64,000 nucleotides of DNA from Tanytarsus gracilentus. Its lineage: Eukaryota; Arthropoda; Insecta; Diptera; Chironomidae. Positions 1 through 10,645 of this stretch are shown piece by piece (position 1 is the stretch's first letter; every line of letters starts with the position of its first letter). The stretch lies in the NCBI GenBank assembly GCA_038502055.1, contig JAXRKN010000041.1:273001-337000 (forward strand). The letters run 5' to 3'. The position numbers were made by a program, and so were the translations under genes. The notes beneath the pieces were generated by a model that searched no databases, had not been told where the DNA came from, and saw only the letters and a list, made by a program, of their open reading frames with translations.

Positions 1-319
1 TTTGCTCGTTCTTCGTAAATTCTATAATATTCTTTCACGTGGCTCTGGATTCATCATTAACGAAATTGCTCTCTTATTCGTTCGATTTGAAACGAAATTG
101 CTTTCTTTCCAAAGTATTTACTTTTTTGAATGAGGTTTGTTTTAAAACATTTTTTATTTATTGAAAATTTATATTACTTTTATTATAAAATCGTTTTGAA
201 CTTCAAATATTAATAGGAAATAAAATTTTAAATACAATATTTAAACGGATTTTAAGTTAAGTTTTTAACATATTAGATGAAAATTTAAATCTGTTTCATT
301 TTGTTAAATTAATAATTTG
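1..319. other. AT-rich flank, no gene seen
   Basis: This stretch lies downstream of the p38 stop codon and would include its 3' UTR. I see no coding exon, RNA gene or repeat in it. Confidence 0.5.
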
Positions 320-2252
320 TTAATTATCAGCACTTGCCGGAACCGAGTGGGGAACAAATGATACGATCTCTTTGAAAACCAATTCTATACAATTAAAAAT
401 GTAAATATATTTTAAGAATTTTATTTGTATATATAAATATACCTTTCCACTTCTCAGTAGTTGTATCCATATCTTCGAAGCTCTGATCGTATAAAGGCGA
501 GGTAGGTTCGTCACTTGGGTCACTATACTTTTCCAAATATGAATGTGAAAGCGCTTGTTCTGCAGTTATTCGCTTATCTGCATCTAATTCCAACATTTTC
601 TCTAAGAGATCAATGGCTAATGGATTAGCACCCTTGAAAACTTCTTTGAAATCACGTCTTTTCATAACTTTAAGTGATTTTATGTAGTTTCGTGCCTATT
701 TGACAGATTAAAAAAGTACAGCGATACATTAACTGACCAGTGAATGAATTATATTCGTCATCACCTCTTCGCTAAATTTTTCTGTTAAATTTTTATCAGG
801 TGTACCGCTTAATTCAAAGACTTGTGTGAGTTGATTAATTTCTTAATCGAATGCAAGATTTTAAAGGGGGAAATTAAAGTTTTAAAATTTTAAATACTCA
901 ATTTTATAACGGGTGGAATTCAACTAATTATTATTCTAAATCTAAGGTGATAATTAACTGATAAAAATTTATAGCATGCACATCAGATGATAAGCTACTT
1001 ACACTCTCGGAGGAAATTTTTTTCATAAACTCATCATTTGGTGTGCCCAAAATCTCCATTATTAAAGTGAGTTGATGAATATCTGATTGCCAAATTAACA
1101 AATAAAAAAAAGAAATCAAACAATTTGCATGCACTGCACTGAAACAAATGAACAAAAATAACGAACGATAAAGTGAATTAAAAGCTTACGATCGGATCCT
1201 GGAAATAATGTTCGTCCAGTCAAAAGTTCCGCCATTATACAGCCGACAGACCACACATCAACTGTTTTGTTGTAATGCATCCAATTAAGCATTATTTCTG
1301 GGGCTCGATACCAACGTGTTGCAACATAGCCGGTCATTTCCTGTTCAGCTGGTCGCGCTAAGCCAAAGTCTAATATGCGAAGTTCACAATCCTCGTTGAC
1401 AGCCAAATTGCTCGGCTTTAAATCTCTAAAAAAAGGTATCTCCCGTAATTGCATTAAATATTAAAGGTCTTAGTTAACCTGTGAATGACGCCTGCTGAGT
1501 GAATATACTTAAGTCCTCTTAGCATTTGATAGACTAAAAATTGCACATGTTCATCGGTCAACCGCTGAGTACGTATGATGTTGTTCAAATCAGCTCCCAT
1601 TAAATGAGTCACCTAAAGAGTCATCACATCATTATTATCGTTATTGTTATGAAAATGAATTAGTAATAAACTTTCCAAGTATAATAGTACAATAGCATTT
1701 ACCAGATAAATTTGTTGAAATGTTTCCAAATTTTCACAATGAGGTGAGTAGACATCAAGCAACCCAATTATATTTTCGTGATGCATATGTTTCAGCAAAC
1801 GTAGTTCACGATAAGTTCGTTTGGCATGTGTAGCGGTTTGAAAGGGTCTATTCAATTTCTTGATTGCCACCTTCATGTTATTTTCAGTATCAACAGCAGA
1901 GCTTTTTTAGTTGCATAAAATAGTCCATTGTTTACAAATTAATAAAAGCCGAATTAAACAGAAATCTATTTGACTTACCAAACAAGACCATATGCTCCGC
2001 TTCCAATCGGCTGTAGTAACTGGTACTTTTGTGGAACTTCCCTGTAGCAAAATTATAGTTTAAATAAGATAAAAGTTTTCTCACCATGTAAAGGTAATAA
2101 AAAAATAAGTAGGAAAGGGAAAAGAAAAAACCTTGAAAAATATTTGCGATAATTCTTCTTAAACAAATTCGAGAATTACTTCACATTTAACTTTATTCTT
2201 CTACCTACCATTCCGTTTTGTTTATTTCAATCTTGTAATATTCTATAGGCAT
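320..2252 (-). CDS. p38: p38 MAP kinase, complete, 8 coding exons
   Basis: Stress-activated Ser/Thr kinase acting in cytoplasm and nucleus downstream of MKK3/6. Exons (minus): 2209-2252, 1979-2041, 1703-1901, 1479-1612, 1190-1425, 1003-1082, 443-695, 320-384. They sum to 1074 nt, 357 aa, against about 360 in the family. Visible are the start MPIEYYKIEINKTEW, glycine loop GSGAYG, the VAIKK lysine, gatekeeper Thr in YLVTHLMGADL, HRDLKPSN, DFG in LDFGLA, and the activation-loop TGY at 1326-1334, which separates p38 from ERK (TEY) and JNK (TPY). The start ATG follows from a 44-nt first exon whose phase matches the next. All introns are GT-AG; one acceptor (at 1902) follows an A-run instead of a pyrimidine tract. 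An alternative to the 1003-1082 exon lies at 765-841. Which fly p38 paralogue is closest cannot be told here. Confidence 0.97.
765..841 (-). other. p38: Alternative (mutually exclusive) exon of p38
   Basis: A 77-nt exon with its own acceptor (TTAAG) and donor (GTGATG) lies between the standard exon 1003-1082 and exon 443-695. After the shared phase-1 C it reads QINQLTQVFELSGTPDKNL and ends FSEE, parallel to HIHQLTLIMEILGTP...SES of the standard exon. It begins in phase 1 and ends in phase 0 exactly as the 80-nt exon does, so either can be used alone; including both would shift the frame. About 11 of 25 aligned residues match. Expression is not shown by the sequence; a dead duplicate is possible but it has no stop. 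Confidence 0.8.
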
Positions 2253-2824
2253 TTAAAATGGCTTTTAAAAATTATTTTACAATTGAAAATATTTTCCTGC
2301 GATTTTTCAATGATGTAACGAAAAAATTTCATTTTCGGAAATAATATCGAATTTTCGAAGACAATTTTTCTCCCAATTCAGAGAGAGAGAAGAGCAAGCA
2401 AGTAAAGTTTTCTTTTTATTAAATTTTAAATTGCAGCCGTGTTTTTTGAGTCGTGTTTTTTTCAATTTGCTGATATTTTAATTTAATTCAATTTGTAAGT
2501 GAATTTAGAGAATAGTACCTATGAATTAAGTAATACAAAATTAATGAGTTTAGTTCACTTAAGATGGAAAATATCTTAAATGTTCAAAGGTCAATTAGTT
2601 TTATTTGGATATATCGAAACTCTTCCGGCTTCGCATAAATTAGCTTTTTTATGCTAATCAATTTGCCACTATACACATATATTTAGGGGTCTTCTTTTTC
2701 ATCTAATTTAGAGATTGATGATCGTATGATTCTTTTCTCTCTGATTTGTAGAGTATAATTTGAAATAAGAGATAACGATTTTGTATGTGAAAGACATTCG
2801 CTTTTACTAACATTTGTATTTTTA
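2253..2824. other. p38 / Idh upstream region
   Basis: This is AT-rich DNA upstream of the divergent p38 gene. It must hold p38 promoter and 5' UTR sequence, but I can pin down no motif. A short GA-rich run occurs near 2380. No ORF of substance is present. Confidence 0.4.
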
Positions 2825-2866
2825 GTGTAACCCACGAAGTGGTGTAACACTTATATGCGCCTATTT

Positions 2867-2910
2867 CCGTCCGTCCGTCCGTCCGTCCGTCTGTCTGTCT
2901 GTCCGTCTGT
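2867..2910. repeat. (TCCG/TCTG)n microsatellite
   Basis: Tandem TCCG units grade into TCTG units. This lies inside repeat family A copy 1; a short stub of the same array (ttccgtccgtctg) is found at the matching place in copy 2, so it is part of the element. Confidence 0.85.
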
Positions 2911-3356
2911 TCCTTCGAGATCTCGGCTCCTGAGATAGCTAGAGACTTCTAGTTTTCGCCAAATGGTAGGTCTATGAATTTAGATTCGGCCATTTTAGGA
3001 ATTATGAGGGTCATGACCACAGGTCGTGCCATGGACAGCCCTAAATGCCATTTTTCATACAAATTTCCTGTTATATGGCTTCATGTATGTCGTTGAACTC
3101 GTATTTTTATCAGGAATCGAAAGGCATTGATGATATTTGAGGAATGTCTATCATGGCCATCCAAGAGTGCCACCAATGTCCATCACGGCCGGCCAGTAGT
3201 GCCCCTAATGTCCATTTTTTAAAAGTATGGCTTCATGTACCTCGTTGAACTCGTATTGATGGATTGTTGTTGTGTTTTTGAAGATGTGGGGGGGTGCCAG
3301 GATGCTGTTTTTTATATGCTTCATGTCCTCGTTGCTGGATTTGGGATCGATGGCAT

Positions 3357-3625
3357 GGTTGAAAATGGAATGGGAAAATGGGGAAAATGGAAAAGGGAAA
3401 ATGGAAATGGGAAAATGAAAATGGGAATGGTGGGAAATTGAATGGTGAAAATGAAAATAATGGAAAATGAAAGGAAAATGGAACATAGTGGAATGAAATA
3501 ATGGAAAATGAAAGTGGAAAATGAAGTGGAAATGATTGTGGAAAATGGCGTGGAAAATGGGGTGGAAAATGGAAAATAGAAAATGGAAATATAAAAATGA
3601 ATGGTGGAAAATAAAACGTGGGAAA
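3357..3625. repeat. GGAAAATG-type purine minisatellite
   Basis: Degenerate tandem units around GGAAAATG cover roughly 270 bp on the plus strand (GGGAAAATGG, GGAAAATGAA and so on). The reverse strand therefore gives long low-complexity open frames rich in Phe, His and Pro, which are not genes. The array is absent from the other two family A copies and so expanded after insertion of this one. Confidence 0.85.
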
Positions 3626-3801
3626 TGTAACATAATTGAGAAATATTTTCCATAAGGCTTCCTTTTGGCTTCTCCAAGGCTTCTTCATAGGACTTCCCCA
3701 TGTTACATTTCCAATACTGATCTGTTACAAGTGGGTTACACGGCAACACCCACGTGTGGGTTTTGAAACATTTTTTGTTAAATTTTTTAGTGAACAATCA
3801 A

Positions 3802-5867
3802 ATGGCTCAAAAAATCAAAGTTGATAATCCAGTCGTGGTAAATGATAGTCATATTTTTTTACTTAGAATTGTATGCTAACTTACATGTGACTTTTTTTCT
3901 TCTTCTAGGATGTGCTTGGCGATGAAATGACTAGGATCATTTGGGATTGTATTAAGGAGAAATTAATCCTTCCTTTTCTGGATCTTGAGCTAAAAACGTT
4001 TGACTTGGGTATAGAGAACCGGGACTTCACCAACGATGATGTCACAATTGATTGTTCAAATGCAATTAAAAAATACAATGTCGGAATAAAGTGTGCAACA
4101 ATTACACCTGATGAAGCACGTGTGAAGGAGTTCAATTTAAAACAAATGTGGCAAGTTCTTTAAGTCACTTAAAAATTCAAATTATATTTATTGGTCATTC
4201 TACCATCATTCTACAGGAAGTCACCAAATGGAACCATTCGAAACATCCTTGGTGGAACTGTTTTTAGAGAAGCTATTATTTGCAATAACATTCCACGCCT
4301 TGTTCCAGGATGGGCTAAGCCTATTGTAATTGGAAGACACGCCCATGGAGATCAATACAAGGCAACGGATCTTGTTGTTGGTGGTCCTGGAAAAATGGAG
4401 CTGGTTTATACTCCAGCCGATGGAAGTGCTGTCCAAAGATTCAATGTGCACGATTATAAGGGTGTTGGCGTGGTTATGGGCATGTACAATACGGAGGAAT
4501 CAATTCGCGATTTTGCTCACTCATCATTCAAGGTAATCTAACTTTATTGCGATGCATTCGTTGATGTAATTCCAATGCACCTATAATTTGTCGTCGGAAA
4601 TGTTTTGCCCATATGCATAATTTTTTAAGGAATTTTTTTGCATCTTTTTTGAACAAAAGATGTTCTTTGCTGCTTTTTCCTTTTTCACTTTCGAGACCTT
4701 TTTTTATCCACCTGTATGTTTCAATTCCAATATTTTATTTATTTTTCTAAACGTACAGTATGCAATCGATAGAAAAATGCCATTATACCTCTCAACCAAA
4801 AATACAATCCTAAAAAAGTATGATGGATTCTTCAAGGATATTTTCCAAGAAATTTATGATGCTGAATATAAATCAACATTCGAAGCGAACGGAACTTGGT
4901 ATGAACATCGACTTATCGATGATATGGTTGCGTATTGTATGAAAAGCGAAGGTGGATATGTATGGGCTTGTAAGAATTATGACGGTGATGTTCAATCGGA
5001 TACAGTTGCTCAAGGTATTTACTTACTGTTGATCAAATGAGATTAGTGTGAAAATTTAATTTCGCAAAAAAATGGACTCAAAATCAAAACTAAATTTCAT
5101 GAATGTTAGCCATTTATACTCTTATACTCTTTGCTTTGTCAATTTTATTAAATAATTGTGATGTACATTTTGTGAGCTTCTGGCCAATACTGGATGAGTA
5201 TAAATGGTTAATATTTAGTGTCAAAATCAAATAAATATTTTTGCTAAAGGTTTTGGATCCCTCGGATTGATGACGTCTGTTTTGGTTTGTCCCGATGGAA
5301 AAACTGTTGAAGGTATGCAAAAATTTAAAATAATTACGTTAATGGTTATTTACTGGAAAAACTGTTCTATTTCAGCCGAAGCAGCTCATGGAACGGTAAA
5401 AATTACATTGTTACTTAAAACGATATTAAAATTAAGTTATATTAATTTTCTTAGGTAACGCGTCATTATCGGATGTATCAGCAAGGCAAGGAAACAAGTA
5501 CAAATCCAATTGCCTCAATTTTTGCATGGACAAGAGGTGACTATTATTTTTTTTATTTTACATTTTAATAATTTAATTAAATTAGGTCTCTTGCATCGTG
5601 CTTCATTGGACAATAATTCTAAATTGAAAAACTTCTGTGAAACTCTTGAGAAAGTTTGTATCGATACCATTCAAAGTGGTTTCATGACTAAGGACTTGGC
5701 CATATGTGTCAAAGGTATTTTATTATAGCTCCACTACAAACATGTTTATTCATATAATATTTCAATTTAAAAAAGGATCAATGTCGGCCGTAAAAAGAAG
5801 TGACTATTTGGAAACTTTTGAGTTTATGGATAAACTTGCTGATAACTTGAAGAAGGCTCTCGCATGA
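3802..5867 (+). CDS. Idh: NADP-dependent isocitrate dehydrogenase, cytosolic, 9 exons
   Basis: Oxidises isocitrate to 2-oxoglutarate with reduction of NADP+, a main cytosolic NADPH source. Exons: 3802-3837, 3909-4150, 4217-4532, 4759-5014, 5250-5312, 5376-5395, 5455-5536, 5586-5714, 5776-5867; 1236 nt, 411 aa, the usual length. It begins MAQKIKVDNPVV, with no mitochondrial presequence. Family blocks include GDEMTRIIWD, KSPNGTIRNILGGTVFRE, GRHAHGDQYKATD, the NTILKKYDG segment, WYEHRLIDDMVAY, NYDGDVQSD and EAAHGTVTRHYR. The C-terminus is KKALA, not a standard SKL peroxisome signal. Oddities: intron 2 uses a GC donor (GCAAGT at 4151), and exon 6 is only 20 nt. A pyrimidine tract and AG (3783-3790) just upstream of the ATG suggest a spliced 5' UTR whose intron would contain repeat family A copy 1. 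Confidence 0.97.
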
Positions 5868-5998
5868 CTCGATTCGCCAAAATCTAGCCTCTAATTTCCT
5901 AAAGAGGAAATTCCACTTTTAAAAAAATAATGGAACGGGTCTTGGTAATTTTTTACTCAATATTAATTAATTAATTCGGTGTATGTTTAAAATTATGA

Positions 5999-6004
5999 AA
6001 TAAA
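5999..6004 (+). promoter_or_regulatory. Poly(A) signal AATAAA for Idh
   Basis: This canonical hexamer lies 132 nt after the Idh stop codon in the correct orientation. It is a plausible signal, though such hexamers are common in DNA this AT-rich. Confidence 0.5.
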
Positions 6005-9000
6005 ATTTTTAAAATGTTTATTGATCATAATTTATAAGGTTTAAGAATGTTTTAATACTTTCTCGTAATTTCCACCATTGATGCTCTCTAAATTGTTTTA
6101 ATTTAATTAGAAATTCTCAAATTCATGAAAAATATTAAAACTGTGCGCGTATTTAGTACAATGAGAATAAGATAGTCATATCAAAAATATGACATTTATT
6201 GGCCTGTTGAGAGACCATTAAAGAGAATATATGATTTTTTACAGATAAGATAGACTATATAAGCGTCGCATTTGAACGTGCACGACTTTACTCAAAAATT
6301 ATTCTTTAGGTTAGTCATGGCTGGTTGTGAGCTAAAATAAAGGTGAATATTAAATTAAAATTTCAAACAATTTATAAGTGTTGGTGGCAATTCAAGTTGC
6401 ATTAAATTTGTATAACGTATTAATCCTTTATGGAAAAAAAATCTTAGTGCAAGTTAAATAACCATAGGAAAGCCGCACTTGAAAAGAGAACGTAATTACT
6501 CTAGCAATCATAAATCACTTGAGCTTTTTTGGTGTCATTCTTCTATGGTGTCAAGAACTTTTCAAGAAAAATCTGGATCACGTGTTTAAGAAAAGTGGCA
6601 ATAGTGACGACAGAGAGAGTAAAAAATTTATTGTTTATGAAACTCAAAGCTATACGTAACCAACAACGACGACGCTATCAAGAGAGATTATGAGCACTCA
6701 GATTTGAATTTAACTGTTATTCAGTAGTCTTATCAAGAACAAAAATCACGATAGTAGAGGTATAAAGATACGCTACTGTACAAAGTACTTGAGTTAGTTG
6801 CCTCAAAGTATCTTTATCTCCGAAATGAGAATAAAATTTACAATACACATCATTACAAATTGCCTCCATTTTTATTTATGATCACTTAAAATTCTTTTGA
6901 TATCATACTAAACCGAAAACCGGCGAAAACATACTAAATTAACTGTTAGAAATTTATATAGAGACAAAAGATGTTTCTACGTAGATTTTATTTAGGATGT
7001 TACGCCACCGTACCATATTACACCATATAAATTACTGATGAATCGCAATTATACGTTGTGATTGAAATGTTCTGTCAAAATTCGTATCACTTCAAGATAT
7101 AACAAAATACAGCAGGCAAGAAGATAGCGAAGCTTATTATCACAACATTAAAAATGAGAGTACTTTGCAGAATGACTCGCATGTTCGTTTTTTATATGAC
7201 ACAATATTGTGTATGCACATCTTGTGATTAGCGTTGATATTTTAACAACTAATTTTTATTGAAACTAATGAAAAATTACTTGCGATGATTCAACTAAAAA
7301 TAATTTCAGAAAGAAGAGAGGAAAATGTAATCGATTTCACACTGAAATGCAAATTTATTTTAGTTTATATTCGAACTTGACCATGACATTTTGTTTATTT
7401 AAAAAAAGACCTACAGCAATAGCGACATTTCTCTTTCCTCGTTTCATACCGGAAAATAAATTCAGGAGCGGGATGAGAGAAATGGAAAATCATGGAAAAT
7501 GGAAAATAATTTCTCTCTTTCTCTAGCACCAAAAAGCAATGAAAATCTTTTCCAAAATTATTCTCATTGCAAAGTTTTCCGAGCAATGACCATGAGCAAA
7601 TGTGCTGTCGTGGAAATTTTGAATTGTGCAATCAAAATCTTGACATAAGAACTTGAATAGTGAAAAATTGCAAACAAAAATCGATAGATCAAATAATTTA
7701 TAGCTGAAAGTGATGCAAAATGATATAAGTGTTAACCAGCAAGAAGGCTTTAATTCCTCCATAATATGAAAATATATTATGTAGACAGTACACAAAGACA
7801 TTGCTTTTCGCGATGTAAAAATCCTTTATGTTGTTACATAACCATTAAATCGATGAAAAATCTATTTTGCTGTAATTTTAAAGAGTAAAACTATACATTA
7901 GGCCGATATATTTTAATAATATAGATAGCAAAAATAGTTAAAGTGCGAATTTTATTTTTGCTGAAAATTTAAATTATTTAAAATTGAAGAAGAAAAAGGA
8001 ATAAATTTGTTTTATGAAAAAACGAAAGGTGAACAAAAAGAAGAAACGTTTTAATCGATTAACAAGTCTTATCGATTTTTTTGACATTCGTATGTATGCA
8101 TGCACACAAAAAATGTTTTTCTATTTTAACAAAAAAAACCTGAACTTAAAATGCATATTTTTTATATTGTTTAAAAAATAATATTTAAATTAACATATAG
8201 ATATCACTGAGAAAAATTATGGATACGAAAGGAGCAAACAGTTTAGAATGTCATTCACACTTCATGCTGTTTTTTAAGTCATTAGCCAGAGAATATTGAA
8301 ACATTCGAGTTGTAGTATTGAGAGAGAAAATAAACATTATTCAAACACTGAAAAAATCCAAAAATAAAACAACAAAACAAATCTGAAATATATAGCGAAG
8401 CTATAAGAAATAAAAGCGTGGAGCTTCAAAAATTCAAGCCGAAATTAATTTTTTTATATAAGAACTGGAATTTTTTATTTCACTTAAAGTGAGATATGTA
8501 CAAAATATTAAATTTATCTGAATGTTTATGTTGATTTAACATAAGCACAGTTCACATGTAAAAGAAGCGTTTTAACTTGTCTAGATAACGAAAACACCAA
8601 CGAGCTAATTAATACAAGAGAGAAAAAGATCTACCAATTTCAATGCTCTCAACGTTTTGGGGTTTAGCATTGTATGAAACATTATTCAATTCCAATAAAT
8701 AATCGCTATTCAGACGGTTCAGATGTTTCATTCAAGACAAACATCTATACACCGCGAATTGTAAAATATTTTATGAGGCATTTTTATATTATAAAAACTG
8801 TAAAACAAAAAAAGAACTCTCGGTTAATATTGAAAAATAAAGTTTACAAAGGCGCAAATTGTGAAACACAATTTGACATGATGTGTAAGTGTGAAAATAC
8901 GCTTGCTGATAAAATAAAGTGAGATATAAAAATTATTTTGTGGAGTGTTAAAACAGTGCTAATTTTGGAACATTAGTTGTCCAAATCAGTTGTGACGTTG

Positions 9001-9516
9001 CAGAATAATTGAAAATTGTTAAATATGAGCTATGTTACTACTTTTAGGACCTCATTGAGTTCTGTTATAATTATATCGGCAAAAAGTCGTTCTATACAAC
9101 ATACTGTTAAACGATTTATTCATTATATTACCTGAGAAATATATAATGTGCTTCCATAGACCTCAAAGCGTGTTCTTCTTTTTTAAGAAGAAAAAAGAGT
9201 GAGAAAGAGAGACCATTGGAATATAATATTTTGAAACTGGAATGAAAAACACATGTGTGCCTCAATGCGTAACGCCTTATAATGCTTTATTCCATGAGTC
9301 AAGAAAAGTCTTGCTCTATATTCTTCCAATGCTTGTGACTCATGAGTAGAGATTTTATTTACACATGAGAAATTGACAGATCAATTGAGCCGGCAAGTTT
9401 TTTTTGAAGGATATTATTGAAGGAGCCTTTCACAAGACTATAAGTTTTAGAAATTTTTTTTAAATAAATATTTACACTAATGGACCTCAAGTATCGCATT
9501 TGAGCCAATTAAGCTT
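6005..9516. other. Gene-poor AT-rich intergenic DNA
   Basis: No exon with homology I recognise occurs on either strand. The short open frames here (for example 8674-8922) have no start context, splice partners or compositional bias typical of coding DNA. A palindrome at 8391-8405 recurs at 57647-57661. Enhancers of Nhe2 or a distal 5' UTR exon could be here but are not visible. Confidence 0.5.
8387..8405. repeat. Palindromic motif, copy 1
   Basis: ATATATAGCGAAGCTATAA is shared base for base with 57643-57661. The core TATAGC-GAA-GCTATA is an inverted repeat able to form a short hairpin. The flanks outside about 20 bp do not clearly align. Confidence 0.6.
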
Positions 9517-9957
9517 ACTTTTTTTTATCAATGACTCTTGACCTACAAAAATTTTTATATTTTGAACTTTTTTCTACTTTTTTCATTTTTTGTTTAAAGA
9601 ATTTTTAAAATTTTCACTTTTTTCGGCTTTTCGCTTTTCTTTGACTCTTTATTTTCAATTCTAAACGATTTCTCATCATTACTTTTTTTTATCAATGACT
9701 CTTGACCTACAAAAATTTTTATATTTTGAACTTTTTTCTACTTTTTTTCATTTTTTGTTTAAAGAATTTTTAAAATTTTCACTTTTTTCGGCTTTTCGCT
9801 TTTCTTTGACTCTTTATTTTCAATTCTAAACGATTTCTCGTCATTACTTTTTTTTATCAATGACTCTTGACCTACAAAAATTTTTATATTTTGAACTTTT
9901 TTCTACTTTTTTCATTTTTTGTTTAAAGAATTTTTAAAATTTTCACTTTTTTCGTCG
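9517..9957. repeat. 164/165-bp tandem repeat, about 2.7 copies
   Basis: Copies begin at 9517, 9681 and 9846, each opening with acttttttttatcaatgact. The first two units are nearly identical; the third is cut short at about 9957. Units are strongly T-rich on the plus strand. The high identity implies recent duplication or homogenisation. Function unknown; it lies about 0.7 kb upstream of the Nhe2 coding start. Confidence 0.92.
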
Positions 9958-10645
9958 CTCTTTTTTTCACACATTTGAATTCTTTTCTTATTTGGAAAAT
10001 TAACACCTATTGAAAAAGAAAAATCCAAATAAAAACTATTTCTTTTAAATGTACCGACATACACACAAGAAATATATGTAATAAACAACAATTTAATGTC
10101 GTTATCGGTTTTGTATTGTGAGAAATATTAATGGTTTTCGCGTGAAGGGAAAACCGAGTATTTTTTGTGTGTAACATACATATGTAGATGAGCAAAAAAG
10201 AGTTTAAACATATAAAACCTTGAAAGTTTTCAATTGACAATACTCCAGCTCGAGTCTCGAAATTTAAAAAAAATCATTATTTTACAGATTTATTTACAAA
10301 ACAAACTATATCAAGGCGAGAAAATACAATACGTATTTTGTATAGATAAAATAAAAACTTTTAAACATGACACGTGTCCTAGAGCAAGAAGTTAATTTGT
10401 CACGAAGAGCTTGTAGGAATTTTCTTAATGAATTTACGACAAGCCACAAAAATAACGTCAATAAAATTAATCATGATGTATCTTATGTATGTAGTTTCGT
10501 TCGAATCGCTCAAAATATGATTTACCAAATTATTCATGGCACTTTTCTTAACTTTCAGAATTCGTTTAGAAAAGTTATCACCTCCAGTTCTGACAAAACT
10601 GGAAAGCGCAATAGAAATCAGAGTCAATTTATAAGCGATCGAATA

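Larger units (their letters stand above)
2825..3775 (+). repeat. Dispersed repeat family A, copy 1 (expanded)
   Basis: The left edge GTGTAACCCACGAAGTGG and the right edge, ending GTGTGGGTTTTGAAACA, match copies at 15272-15585 and 30035-30272. Shared inner blocks are CTTATATGC, the TCCG run, a gagatctcggct-like block, a gaccacaggtcgtgcc-like block and an atgtatctcgttgaa-like block. Read inward, the two ends resemble each other as AACCCAC-n-GTGG-nn-GTAAC, that is imperfect terminal inverted repeats, each itself palindromic. No transposase is encoded, so a non-autonomous DNA element is the best guess. This copy is about three times longer than the others, chiefly because of a GGAAAATG-type array. 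Its right end lies about 25 bp upstream of the Idh start codon. Confidence 0.7.

Noticed and set aside
3205..3797. Several long minus-strand frames rich in Phe, His and Pro
   Set aside because: They are the complement of the GGAAAATG minisatellite inside a repeat; open in all frames because of composition and without homology.
8674..8922. 82-codon frame in the gap before Nhe2
   Set aside because: No homology, AT-driven residue use, no partner exons.
10367..10645. N-terminal extension of Nhe2 by 93 residues from an upstream ATG
   Set aside because: The added part is not hydrophobic, it would bury the signal segment, and a good 3' splice site within it suggests 5' UTR. Not excluded.
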